The notes under the pieces are model-generated. The model ran no database searches. It had not been told where the DNA came from and saw nothing but the letters and a program-made list of their open reading frames with translations. The translations under genes were made by a program, and so were the position numbers. From DAOTUB01 sp034437455 (GTDB lineage Bacteria > Chloroflexota > Anaerolineae > B4-G1), in contig DAOTUB010000145.1 in NCBI GenBank assembly GCA_034437455.1, positions 1 through 29,334 of the forward strand: a DNA stretch of 29,334 nt. The letters are read 5' to 3'. Of this stretch, positions 11,932 to 20,274 are shown one piece after another (the stretch's first letter is position 1; each line of letters opens with the position of its first letter).

Positions 11932-14232
11932 ATGACGGAATTTGTAACCATCGGGAAACGAGTCCCAAAGCTGGACGCTATGGATAAAGTCACAGGTCGG
12001 GCCATCTATGGCCACGATATGAAGCTGCCCCGTATGCTCTATGGCAAGATTCTGCGCAGCGACCGCGCTCATGCCCGCATCCTGAACATTGACACCAGCC
12101 GGGCCGAGAGATTGCCGGGGGTCAAGGCGGTGATCACGGGCTACGACATTCCCGACGTGCGGGTCGGTTTTGCCGGAGACAATCCCGTGCTCAAGACGGG
12201 CAAGGTGCGCTCTTTCCGCGACGAGATCGCGGCGGTGGCCGCGGTGGACGAGGAGACGGCGCAGGAGGCGCTGGAGTTGATCGAGGTGGAGTACGAGGAC
12301 CTGCCGGCTGTCTTTGATCCGGAGGAGGCGATGAAGCTGGGCGCGCCGCTGCTCCACGAGAAGGCAGAGCGTAACATCCTGTCGCTCATGACCCAGTCGT
12401 ACTCTCACGGCGACGTGGAGCAGGGGTTCGCCGAGTCGGATGTGGTGATCGAGGATCGCCTCAAGCTGACCTGGGTCGCTCATTGCTGCATGGGTACCTG
12501 TTTCTGCCTGGCCAGCTTTGACCACGCGGGCAATCTCACCGTCCACAATTCGACACAGATGCCCTTCATGTCCCAGCGGGAGCTGAGTTCTGCGCTCAAG
12601 ATTCCGCCCCACAAGATCCGGGTCATCAAGGCGACCATCGGCGGGGCTTTTGGCAGCAAGCTGGACACCTATCCCTACGAGCCGATCTGCGTTCTGTTGG
12701 CTCAAAAGACGGGGCGACCGGTGCGGATCACGTTCACCCGCGAGGAAGAGTTTATCGCCTCGCCCACCCGCCAGCCGGTGATCTGTGACATCAAGAGCGG
12801 GGCGAAGAAGGACGGCGCGTTGACGGCCCGGCAGGTCAAGATGATCCTCGACAACGGGGCCTATTCCTCGTGGGGGGCCACCACGCCGCTGGTGATGATG
12901 CAGACGATCTCTTCGCTGTACCGGGTTCCCCACGTCAAGTACGACGTGCTCGTGGTCTATACCAACCATCCTTACGCGGGCGCGATGCGCGGCTATGGCA
13001 ATCCCCAGGCGACCTTTGTGGTGGAATCGCACATGGACATGCTGGCCCGCGAGCTGGGGATGGATCCGGTGGAATTCCGTCTGAAGAACGCCAATCAGCC
13101 CGGCGACGTGACCGGACAGGGGGTCAAGATCACCTCGTGCGGATTGAGCGAGTGCATCGAGGAAGCGGCGGCAAGCGTCGGCTGGCAACCCTCCCCCCCC
13201 GTCCCCCCCCGCTTGCGGGGGGGGAGAAAGCGCGGGGTGGGGATAGCCTGCCAGTTGCACGTGGGCGGCGGCGCGCGCATCTACCCATCCGATGGCTGCG
13301 GCACCACCATCAAGGTGGACGATTATGGCAAGGTCACCGTGATCACCGGTTCCACCGATATGGGGCAAGGCTCCGAGACGGTCGTCGCGCAGATCGTGGC
13401 GGAGGAGATGGGCGTGCCGGTCGAAAGCATCACTGTGATCAACACCGACACCGACGTCACCCCCTGGGACGTGGGCGCGCACGCCAGCCGCACGACCTTC
13501 ATCGCCGGGAACTCGGCCCGCGTCGCCGCCGCCGACGCCAAACGGCAGATTCTGGAGGTGGCTGCCGAGGCGTACAATCAAGAGGCCGAGAACCTGGACA
13601 TGCGCAACGGCCAGATTTTCGTCAAGGGCGAGCCGGAGGAGGGCATTCCCTATCCCAAGGCGATCCGGGCCGGGCACTTTCGACCCGATGGGGACGTCAT
13701 CCTGGCGCGGGGCTGGTACGAACCGCCCACCGAGAAGCAGGACCAGGAATTCCGAGGCAACATCTCGGCTGCCTACGCCTTTGCTGCCCAGGCCGCCGAG
13801 GTCGAGGTCGACACGGAGACGGGGCAGGTGAAGGTGCTCAAGATAGCCGCCGCTCACGACGTGGGGCGGGCGATCAACCCGATGGCCGTGGAGGGCCAGA
13901 TCGAGGGCGGCGTCTCGATGGGCCTGGGATACGGCGTGGGCGAGGAGCTGGTGCTGAAGGAGGGCAAGATGCTCAACCCCAACTTTGCCGACTATGCCCT
14001 GCCCACGGCGCTGGATATGCCTCCCATCGATCCCATCGTCGTCGAGACGGTGGATCCGGAGGGGCCTTTTGGGGCCAAAGGTATGGCCGAGCCGGCCAAC
14101 AATCCCACCGCTCCGGCCATCGCCAACGCCGTCTACGACGCTGTGGGGGTCAGGATCAAGGATCTGCCGATTACGGCTGAAAAAGTGTTCAAGGCATTAA
14201 AGGAGAAAAAGCGAGATGAAAAACGAGGGTGA
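11932..14232 (+). CDS. molybdenum hydroxylase, molybdopterin-binding large subunit (first set)
   Basis: 766 aa, normal for the family. Carries GGAFGSK (237-243), an AMRGYGNPQ block matching the conserved Arg loop, and the catalytic Glu at E720 in GAKGMAEPA. Where many relatives have a His-x-Pro-Met-Glu motif it reads HCCMGTCFC (184-192), unusually Cys-rich and without the Glu. ATG 11932 follows GGAGGAGG (11918-11925); the open frame further upstream lies in repeat DNA. A C8/C8/G8 palindrome is translated in frame as QPSPPVPPRLRGG. The last 17 nt overlap the aminotransferase gene, so the two are coupled. Probable function: hydroxylation of an aromatic or heteroaromatic acid with water-derived oxygen. 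Confidence 0.93.
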   Translation: MTEFVTIGKRVPKLDAMDKVTGRAIYGHDMKLPRMLYGKILRSDRAHARILNIDTSRAERLPGVKAVITGYDIPDVRVGFAGDNPVLKTGKVRSFRDEIAAVAAVDEETAQEALELIEVEYEDLPAVFDPEEAMKLGAPLLHEKAERNILSLMTQSYSHGDVEQGFAESDVVIEDRLKLTWVAHCCMGTCFCLASFDHAGNLTVHNSTQMPFMSQRELSSALKIPPHKIRVIKATIGGAFGSKLDTYPYEPICVLLAQKTGRPVRITFTREEEFIASPTRQPVICDIKSGAKKDGALTARQVKMILDNGAYSSWGATTPLVMMQTISSLYRVPHVKYDVLVVYTNHPYAGAMRGYGNPQATFVVESHMDMLARELGMDPVEFRLKNANQPGDVTGQGVKITSCGLSECIEEAAASVGWQPSPPVPPRLRGGRKRGVGIACQLHVGGGARIYPSDGCGTTIKVDDYGKVTVITGSTDMGQGSETVVAQIVAEEMGVPVESITVINTDTDVTPWDVGAHASRTTFIAGNSARVAAADAKRQILEVAAEAYNQEAENLDMRNGQIFVKGEPEEGIPYPKAIRAGHFRPDGDVILARGWYEPPTEKQDQEFRGNISAAYAFAAQAAEVEVDTETGQVKVLKIAAAHDVGRAINPMAVEGQIEGGVSMGLGYGVGEELVLKEGKMLNPNFADYALPTALDMPPIDPIVVETVDPEGPFGAKGMAEPANNPTAPAIANAVYDAVGVRIKDLPITAEKVFKALKEKKRDEKRG
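13193..13224. repeat. C8-GT-C8-GCTTGC-G8 palindromic element inside the molybdenum subunit gene
   Basis: C-runs 13193-13200 and 13203-13210, GCTTGC, G-run 13217-13224. It is the reverse orientation of the layout in iorA and the mutase gene. In frame; encodes part of a Pro/Arg/Gly linker between two conserved blocks. Confidence 0.83.
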
Positions 14233-15364
14233 AGATACAATTGGAGGCTTGAAACTTAATTCTCACATCCGTTCCGCGCAATTGTACGTGGGCGGAACCT
14301 CCATCGAGGAGATCCAGCGCAAGTACAGCCTGGCAGAGATCATCAAGCTGGCGTCGAACGAGAACGCCCTGGGTCCTTCTCCGCTGGCAGTGGCGGCGAT
14401 GCAGGAGACGTTGACGAACACGCATCGCTACCCTCCCGTGGCCGACGACGATCTGCGGGCCAAGCTGGCCAGCACGCTGGGCGACGGCAGCTTGAGCGCG
14501 GAGTGCTTTATCACCGGCAACGGCTCGTGCGACGTGCTGGCTATGGTTACGCGGGCCTTTGTCTGCGAGGAAGGGGACGAGGCCATCATCTGCCCGCCCA
14601 CGTTTCTGATCTATGAGATTCTGGTCAACATCTGTGGGGGCGAGTGTGTCTGCGTGGATCTGAAGGACGATTTTACCTACGATTTGCCCCAGGTGCTCGC
14701 CAGCATCACCGACCGCACGCGGCTGATCTTTCTCTGCAATCCCAACAACCCCACGGGCACGATGATCGACCGGGATGAACTGGAACTCTTTTTGTCCCAG
14801 GTTCCTTCCTCGGTGTTGGTGGTGATTGACGAGGCGTACTGGGAATACGCCGACCCGAAGCTGCTGCCCGACACACTCGCCTACGTCCGGGAGGGGCGGA
14901 ACGTCCTGATTGCGCGGACCTTTGCCAAGGTGTATGGTCTGGCTGGCCTGCGCGTGGGGTACGGCATCGTCCGCGAGGAGCTGGCTCAGTACGTCCGCCG
15001 CCTGCGTCTGCCGTTCCACTTGAATGCGATGTCTATGCGGGGAGCCATCGCCGCTCTGGACGACCAGGAACACGTCGAGAAGAGCGTCGCGCTTAACAAG
15101 GTCGAGCGGGAATTTCTCTACGCCGGTCTGGCCGACCTGGAACTGCCGTACACGCGCAGCCAGACCAATTTCATCCTGGTCAAGCCCGGCTACGATCCGC
15201 AGGTGATCTATGAGCGCATGTTGGAGCAGGGGGTGATCGTCCGCCCGATGGCCGCCTTCCGCGCTCCCGATTGCTTCCGCATCACCGTGGGCGCCCGCGC
15301 CGAAAACGAGCGTCTCTTGCAGGTGTTGGGCGACGTGATGGAATCGTTGAGAACGGAGGAGTGA
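14216..15364 (+). CDS. HisC-like PLP-dependent aminotransferase
   Basis: 382 aa, class I/II fold of the histidinol-phosphate aminotransferase group. PLP lysine K238 in ARTFAKVYGLAGLRVGYG, NPNNPTG at 175-181, DEAY at 205-208, substrate-carboxylate Arg in the C-terminal FRITVG block. HisC-like enzymes often act on aromatic amino acids. No other histidine-biosynthesis gene is present, so a role in transaminating tryptophan, tyrosine or phenylalanine to the arylpyruvate used by IorAB fits better. An AAGGAG inside the previous gene serves as ribosome binding site. It overlaps the molybdenum subunit gene by 17 nt and is followed 3 nt later by a CoA-transferase. Confidence 0.88.
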   Translation: MKNEGEDTIGGLKLNSHIRSAQLYVGGTSIEEIQRKYSLAEIIKLASNENALGPSPLAVAAMQETLTNTHRYPPVADDDLRAKLASTLGDGSLSAECFITGNGSCDVLAMVTRAFVCEEGDEAIICPPTFLIYEILVNICGGECVCVDLKDDFTYDLPQVLASITDRTRLIFLCNPNNPTGTMIDRDELELFLSQVPSSVLVVIDEAYWEYADPKLLPDTLAYVREGRNVLIARTFAKVYGLAGLRVGYGIVREELAQYVRRLRLPFHLNAMSMRGAIAALDDQEHVEKSVALNKVEREFLYAGLADLELPYTRSQTNFILVKPGYDPQVIYERMLEQGVIVRPMAAFRAPDCFRITVGARAENERLLQVLGDVMESLRTEE

Positions 15365-15367
15365 GCG

Positions 15368-16558
15368 ATGGAGCTATTTGCCGGTATCACCGTCCTGAGT
15401 CTCGAACAGGCCACCGTGCTGCCCTATCTCACCTATCGCCTGGCCGTCGAGGGGATGACCGTCGTTCGGCTCGAACACCCGGAGCGGCCCGATCCCAATC
15501 GGTTCGTGGGCCGCGATGTGCTGGGCGAGAAGGGGATGAACAGCTACTATTTTCCCAACAACCTGGGCAAGAAGGCGCTTACCTTGAACCTGAGAGGGGA
15601 GGAAGGTCAGGCGTTATTGCGCGAACTGATCCTCAAGCTGGACGTGGACATCTTTGCCACCAACCAACTGCCGCGCAATTACGCCAAGCTGGGCATCGAC
15701 TACGAGCGGCTCAAGGGCATCAAGGAGGGCATCGTCTGGGTGGGCGTCACCGGCTTTGGGCCAGAGAGCAACGAGGCGGCTTACGACCCGATCTTGCAGG
15801 CCCGCTCCGGATTTATGGAGTTGACCGGCGAGGCGGGCGGCGAGCCGATGGTATTTGGCCTGCCCATGGCCGACCTCGGCGCCAGCGAGCACGCCTACGG
15901 CCAGATCATGAAGGCGCTCTACAAGCGGGCCGCCACCGGCAAAGGCTCCCGGATAGACATCTCGATGTTCCAGAGCGCGGTCTCGTGGCTGGTGAACCCG
16001 GTGCTCTTGACCAGGAGCTTTGGCGATAAAGTCACCCGCCGGGGGAACACCCACGAGTTCTTCGCCCCGGTCTCGGTCTATGAGACGCGGGACGGCTATG
16101 TCTACATCGCCGTGGGCAACGACCGGCAGTGGCAGACGATCACCGAGCAGCCCGGTTTTGAGGGGCTGTGCAGGGAGGAGTACAAGACGAACGCGGGCCG
16201 CATCGCCGACGTGCATGGCCTGAACGAGGCGATCAGTCAGGTGACCAGGACGAGAACGACAGCCGAGATGGTCGAGTTGTTCAACCGCATCGGCGTGCCG
16301 ATCTCCACGGTCAGCAGCATCGAGGAGGTGGTGGAGGACCCCTACCTCAAGGGCAAGCTGATCTCCTCGAAAGACCCGCGCACGGGCACGGAGGTTTTTC
16401 TCCCTCCTCCGCCGGTCATCACGCCGTACCTCGAATCGGTGGGGATGCAGTTGTCCTTCCCTCCGCGCTGGGGCGAGCACAACGAGGAAATCTATGGCGA
16501 CGCGCTGGGTTACGACCGTGAGCGATTAGCTGCCCTCAAAGCCAAAGGCGTGATCTAG
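15368..16558 (+). CDS. family III CoA-transferase (CaiB/BaiF), first copy
   Basis: 396 aa. Moves CoA between carboxylic acids through an aspartyl-CoA mixed anhydride; the catalytic Asp is D169 in GLPMADLGAS. The N-terminal DP-type segment is divergent (VRLEHPERPDPNRFVGRD). GGAGGA just before the aminotransferase stop serves as ribosome binding site; the spacer is 3 nt. Family III enzymes are typical of anaerobic aromatic-acid pathways (benzylsuccinate, phenylsuccinate types). Possible job: activating the ring-opened dicarboxylate or taking CoA off arylacetyl-CoA. Confidence 0.92.
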   Translation: MELFAGITVLSLEQATVLPYLTYRLAVEGMTVVRLEHPERPDPNRFVGRDVLGEKGMNSYYFPNNLGKKALTLNLRGEEGQALLRELILKLDVDIFATNQLPRNYAKLGIDYERLKGIKEGIVWVGVTGFGPESNEAAYDPILQARSGFMELTGEAGGEPMVFGLPMADLGASEHAYGQIMKALYKRAATGKGSRIDISMFQSAVSWLVNPVLLTRSFGDKVTRRGNTHEFFAPVSVYETRDGYVYIAVGNDRQWQTITEQPGFEGLCREEYKTNAGRIADVHGLNEAISQVTRTRTTAEMVELFNRIGVPISTVSSIEEVVEDPYLKGKLISSKDPRTGTEVFLPPPPVITPYLESVGMQLSFPPRWGEHNEEIYGDALGYDRERLAALKAKGVI

Positions 16559-16583
16559 TACGCAATACGAAAAGGAGTCATCA

Positions 16584-17735
16584 ATGGATTTCAATTTCAC
16601 CCCTGAACAGGAACTTTTCCGCAGCACCGTGCGCGAATTTGCCGACAGGTACATTCGGCCTCGCATCCAGGAGATGGAGGAGAGGAAAGAGATTCCCGAT
16701 GATGTCTACGATAGTATCGCCGAGCAGGGCTTTTACGGCTTGCGTTACCCGGAGGAGGTCGAGGGGCAGGGTGGGGATAACGTCATGTTTGCCATCTTTG
16801 TCGAGGAGATGGCCCGCTGCTACGTGAGCACGGCGGCCAGGGCGATGATGCAATGCCTGATGGGCACCGACTTTCTCTACCGCTTTGGCACCGACGAACA
16901 GAAGCGAGATTTTCTCATCCCGGCCATCAGGGGAGAGCGATACGGCACGCTCTGCATGACGGAGCCAGCCGGCGGCACCGACCTGGGGGCCATACAGACC
17001 ACCGCCGTCCGCGATGGCGACGAGTACGTGATCAACGGGCAAAAGAGTTGGGCCACCGGCGCCGACAAGTGTGATTTTTTCACCGTGGCTGTCAAGACTG
17101 ATCCTGAAGCCGGGTTCAGGGGGATCGATCTGTTCCTGATCGAAAAGGATAGGCCTGGGCTGGAGGTGGGCAAGCGGCTCAACAAAATGATCGCTGTCTC
17201 TTCTGGATGCTACGAGCTGTTTTTGCGCAACGTTCGCGTCCCCGCCGATCGCATCTACGGCGGCGAGGAGGGGAATGGCTTCCGGCTTTTGCGTGGTATT
17301 CTGAACGACATCCGGGTTCACACCGCGGCCATGGGGCTGGGGATCGCTCGGGCCGCTTACGAGGAGGCCTTCGAGTACGCCCAGCAGCGCGAGGCCTACG
17401 GAAAGACCATCATTCGGCACCAGGCCATCGCCCACAAGCTGGCCAAGATGGAGGTGGACGTCGAAGCATCCAAGCTGCTCATCTACTACGCGGCCTGGCT
17501 GATGGATCAAAAGATGCCGCACAACGTGGAGGCCGCTGTGTGCAAGTATTACGTCACCGAGGGGGGCTTGAGGATCGTGGACGACGCCACGCGCATCTTT
17601 GGGGCCTACGGCGCGTCCATGGAGATGAACATCCAGCGATATTTCCGCGACATGCGCTGGCTTCTTTACGGTGCGGGTACGCAGACGATGATCCTCAACA
17701 TCATCACCTACGAGTTGCAGAGGGGTAGAAGGTAG
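16584..17735 (+). CDS. acyl-CoA dehydrogenase
   Basis: 383 aa. FAD-dependent alpha,beta-dehydrogenation of an acyl-CoA. FAD/acyl contacts in LCMTEPAGGTDLGAIQTTA and the KSWATGAD block; the catalytic Glu is at E347 in GASMEMNIQRYFRDMRW, the usual place of the medium-chain type. AAAGGAG at 16571-16577 is 6 nt before the ATG. It lies directly after a CoA-transferase, and the next gene starts one nucleotide after its stop codon. In the proposed pathway it could oxidise (and perhaps decarboxylate) an arylmalonyl- or arylpropionyl-CoA; electrons would go to ETF, not seen here. Confidence 0.95.
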   Translation: MDFNFTPEQELFRSTVREFADRYIRPRIQEMEERKEIPDDVYDSIAEQGFYGLRYPEEVEGQGGDNVMFAIFVEEMARCYVSTAARAMMQCLMGTDFLYRFGTDEQKRDFLIPAIRGERYGTLCMTEPAGGTDLGAIQTTAVRDGDEYVINGQKSWATGADKCDFFTVAVKTDPEAGFRGIDLFLIEKDRPGLEVGKRLNKMIAVSSGCYELFLRNVRVPADRIYGGEEGNGFRLLRGILNDIRVHTAAMGLGIARAAYEEAFEYAQQREAYGKTIIRHQAIAHKLAKMEVDVEASKLLIYYAAWLMDQKMPHNVEAAVCKYYVTEGGLRIVDDATRIFGAYGASMEMNIQRYFRDMRWLLYGAGTQTMILNIITYELQRGRR

Positions 17736-17736
17736 A

Positions 17737-18084
17737 ATGCGTTTTGGGTTGACCTTCCTGCTGGCGGCGATTGCAGCGGGAGGCGTCTTGGGCTATCACT
17801 TCCAGTGGCCTTTCTGGTTGGCGTGGCTGGCGTCCATCAACGGGGTGACGTTTATCGCCTACCGTTTTGACAAGTGGAAAGCCCCCAGGGCCAGAGACGG
17901 CGAGGATCGCGTGCCTGAGCGCATCTTGCATCTTCTGACCCTCGTCGGTGGATCGTTGGGCGCTTGGCTGGGTATGATGGTTCCACCTCGGCACAAGACG
18001 AGGGACCGTCGTTTTCAAGTTTACTTTTGGCTCATCGTGCTTGTGCAGGTCGTTGCAGTGATCGGTCTCTGGCTCAGTGGATAG
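17737..18084 (+). CDS. DUF1294 membrane protein
   Basis: 115 aa, matching the DUF1294 pattern: NGVTFIAYRFDKWKA (39-53), RVPERILHLLTLVGGSLGAWLGM (60-82) and RHKTRDRRF. Hydrophobic segments at the N-terminus, around 65-85, and a C-terminal helix (90-113). Function of the family is unknown. It begins one nucleotide after the acyl-CoA dehydrogenase stop codon, so it is co-transcribed, though it has no obvious metabolic link. Confidence 0.9.
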   Translation: MRFGLTFLLAAIAAGGVLGYHFQWPFWLAWLASINGVTFIAYRFDKWKAPRARDGEDRVPERILHLLTLVGGSLGAWLGMMVPPRHKTRDRRFQVYFWLIVLVQVVAVIGLWLSG

Positions 18085-18098
18085 CAGGAGGATTGGTG

Positions 18099-18287
18099 AT
18101 GAAAAAGAGGTTATCGGCGGCTTTGCAAAGAGCGGTGGAGGAGGGCATAGATGTCAGTCTGTTGTACGAAAGGCTGTCGTGGTCGCCCACCGAACGTATC
18201 GAGAGACATCGGCAAGCGATCGAGTTTGCCAAGAAATTGAGAGAAGCAGGGAAGCGGAAGCGTGATGGATACCGAAAGACTCTTTGA
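18099..18287 (+). CDS. 62-aa partner protein of a nucleotidyltransferase
   Basis: A small basic, helical protein: a central SWSPTERIERHRQAIEFAKKLREAGKRKR run looks like one long amphipathic helix. AGGAGG at 18087-18092 is 6 nt before the ATG. Its 3' end overlaps the nucleotidyltransferase gene by 23 nt, the arrangement of toxin-antitoxin or MNT/HEPN-like pairs. No named family recognised with certainty; the role of antitoxin or adaptor is inferred from the gene order only. Confidence 0.7.
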   Translation: MKKRLSAALQRAVEEGIDVSLLYERLSWSPTERIERHRQAIEFAKKLREAGKRKRDGYRKTL

Positions 18288-18753
18288 ACGATTGAACCGG
18301 CACGCTGTAAAGTACATTCTCGTCGGAGGTATGGCCGCTGTTGCGCAGGGGTCGTCTTATTTGACGGCTGACGTCGATCTGTGCTATGCACGCGATGAAG
18401 ACAACCTGGAAAGATTGGCCCAGGCTCTGGCTCCCTTTCACCCCACGTTGAGAGGAGCGCCACCGGGCCTTCCTTTCAGACTGGACATTCCAACACTGCG
18501 TGCAGGTCTGAATTTCACACTCTCCACGGATATAGGAGACCTGGATTTGTTTGGAGAGATCGCTGGCCTGGGCGATTATGATCGGGTCATCGAGTTCTCC
18601 CAAGTTTTGGATATCTACGATGTTCCATGTCACGTCCTGACCCTTGAGGGTCTGATTCTATCCAAGAAAACAGCAGGGCGATCCAAGGATTTGAGACTGC
18701 TCCCAGAGTTGGAAACCCTGTTGGAGATTCGCAAATCGCAGAGTAGTGAGTAG
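18265..18753 (+). CDS. nucleotidyltransferase-fold protein (MNT/AbiEii-like)
   Basis: 162 aa. The N-terminus YILVGGMAAVAQGSSYLTADVDLCY (17-41) has the GG...GS and D-x-D (D36, D38) of DNA polymerase beta-type nucleotidyltransferases; the C-terminal SKKTAGRSKDLRLLPEL matches the KxxxRxKD segment of the DUF6036/AbiEii-like group. A GTG three bases upstream (18262) is an alternative start. Relatives act as toxins that modify tRNA or as AMPylating antitoxins. Sits in the middle of the catabolic operon, probably an acquired cassette. Confidence 0.82.
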   Translation: MDTERLFERLNRHAVKYILVGGMAAVAQGSSYLTADVDLCYARDEDNLERLAQALAPFHPTLRGAPPGLPFRLDIPTLRAGLNFTLSTDIGDLDLFGEIAGLGDYDRVIEFSQVLDIYDVPCHVLTLEGLILSKKTAGRSKDLRLLPELETLLEIRKSQSSE

Positions 18754-18770
18754 TCAATCAGGAGGCGATG

Positions 18771-19787
18771 ATGCGTCTGCCGAAATTTGAGCATTTCCAG
18801 CCTGGATCGCTGGGCGAGGCCGTGGAGCTTTTGGCCGCACACGGACGGGAGGCCCGGCTCAACGCCGGAGGAACGACTCTCGTGGTGTCTATGAAACAGC
18901 GATTGATCTGTCCCGGGTATCTGATCAATCTCAAAGAGATCCCAGAGCTGGACTTTATCACTTACGACGAGGAGGCAAAGCCCCGTAGTGGCCGCCGCCG
19001 CTACGGAGGGTTGCGGATCGGTGCGCTCACCCGGCTGGCGACGTTGGTTCGGTCGCCGGTGGTGAGGGAGCACTTTCCCGTGATCGCCCAGGCGGCCCGG
19101 AGCGTGGCCGCGCCGCCTATCCAGACGATGGGCACGCTGGGGGGGAACCTGTGCCAGGACACCCGCTGCTTTTACTACAACCAGTCCGAGTTCTGGCACA
19201 GAGCCAGGCCTGACTGCTTCAAGGCGGGAGGGGATGTCTGCCACGTGGTCAGCGGCGGCGACCGTTGTTATTCGGCTTATCAGGGCGATCTGGCTCCCGT
19301 CTTGATCGCGCTGGAGGCTCGGATCAAGCTGGCGAAAAAGGGCGGCAAGCGAACGATCCCTCTGGTTGAGTTGTACACAGGCGAGGGGGAGCATCCCATC
19401 GGTTTGGCACCGGACGAGGTGTTGACCGAGATCGAGATTCCGTGCCCGGCCCAGTCCTGGGGCGGCGACTATCAAAAGCTGCGCCACCGGGAGGCGCTCG
19501 ACTATCCGCTGCTGGGAGTGGCCGCCGTGCTACATCGGAACGGGAAAAAGTGTGTGCAGGCCAAGATCGTGGCGACGGCGGTTGGCTCGGCTCCCGTTGT
19601 GATGGAGGAGGCGGGAGCGGTTCTCCAGGGGAAGGAAATTGACGAGGAGGCTATCGCTAAAGCTGCCGAGGCTGTCTACGAAGCGGTCCATCCCGTCGCC
19701 AAAATCGGCAGCACGCCGCGCTACCGCCGCAAGATGGCGCGCGTGTTGACCCGACGAGCGATCTCGAATGCCTGGGGAGGAAAGTAG
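18771..19787 (+). CDS. 4-hydroxybenzoyl-CoA reductase-type FAD / 4Fe-4S beta subunit
   Basis: 338 aa from the ATG at 18771, which is better spaced from GGAGG (18761-18765) than the ATG at 18768. FAD motifs LNAGGTTLV and GTLGGNL. After the second motif comes a Cys-rich insertion; counting from the 18768 Met, C134, C150, C158 and C167 have spacings 16, 8 and 9. As I recall, this is the pattern of the extra 4Fe-4S cluster in Thauera 4-hydroxybenzoyl-CoA reductase beta subunit. The flanking DTRCFYYNQS...W also matches. That cluster allows low-potential ferredoxin electrons to reach the molybdenum site, so this enzyme may run reductively. Forms an operon with the next two genes. Confidence 0.92.
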   Translation: MRLPKFEHFQPGSLGEAVELLAAHGREARLNAGGTTLVVSMKQRLICPGYLINLKEIPELDFITYDEEAKPRSGRRRYGGLRIGALTRLATLVRSPVVREHFPVIAQAARSVAAPPIQTMGTLGGNLCQDTRCFYYNQSEFWHRARPDCFKAGGDVCHVVSGGDRCYSAYQGDLAPVLIALEARIKLAKKGGKRTIPLVELYTGEGEHPIGLAPDEVLTEIEIPCPAQSWGGDYQKLRHREALDYPLLGVAAVLHRNGKKCVQAKIVATAVGSAPVVMEEAGAVLQGKEIDEEAIAKAAEAVYEAVHPVAKIGSTPRYRRKMARVLTRRAISNAWGGK

Positions 19788-19788
19788 T

Positions 19789-20274
19789 ATGGAAAAGCAA
19801 ATCATTCAACTGACGATCAACGGCGAGGAGCACGATCTCGTCGTCGCGCCCAACCGAACGCTCCTCAAAGTGTTGCGGGACGACTTGAGCCTGACCGGCG
19901 CCAAAGCAGGGTGCGGCGAGGGGGTCTGTGGCACGTGCACCGTTCTGCTGGACGGGCAGCCAGTTCGTTCCTGCCTGACGCTGGCCGTGGAGGTGCAGGG
20001 CAAAGCGATTACCACGATTGAGGGGCTGTCGGAGAACGGCGACTTGCATCCAATTCAACAGGCGTTCGTCGAGCACGGAGCCATCCAGTGCGGCTTTTGC
20101 TCGCCGGGGATGATCCTCGTCACCAAGTCGTTGCTCGACGAGAATCCCCATCCCGCGGAGCAGGAGGCCAGGGAGGCGATCTCGGGGAACTTTTGCCGCT
20201 GCACCGGCTATGCCAAAATTGTCGAGGCCATGCTCGCGGCTGCCGAGATGGTCGAAGGAGGTTGTCATGAGTGA
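19789..20274 (+). CDS. molybdenum hydroxylase/reductase 2Fe-2S subunit (second set)
   Basis: 161 aa. Plant-type cluster CGEGVCGTCTV...C and second cluster CGFC ... FCRCTGYAKIVEAM, both complete. ATG 19789 is one nucleotide after the beta subunit stop; GGGGAGG (19774-19780) is 8 nt upstream. The 3' end overlaps the large-subunit gene by 8 nt. Gene order beta, gamma, alpha is the same as in the first set but here tightly packed, without repeats in between. Confidence 0.96.
   Translation: MEKQIIQLTINGEEHDLVVAPNRTLLKVLRDDLSLTGAKAGCGEGVCGTCTVLLDGQPVRSCLTLAVEVQGKAITTIEGLSENGDLHPIQQAFVEHGAIQCGFCSPGMILVTKSLLDENPHPAEQEAREAISGNFCRCTGYAKIVEAMLAAAEMVEGGCHE

Noticed and set aside
11713..13857. A 714-codon open frame on the minus strand across the first Mo subunit gene
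   Set aside because: It mirrors a strongly conserved + strand gene in GC-rich DNA, its protein has no family motifs and it runs into repeat DNA. Similar long minus-strand frames at 20312-21985 and 24432-26390 were dropped for the same reason.
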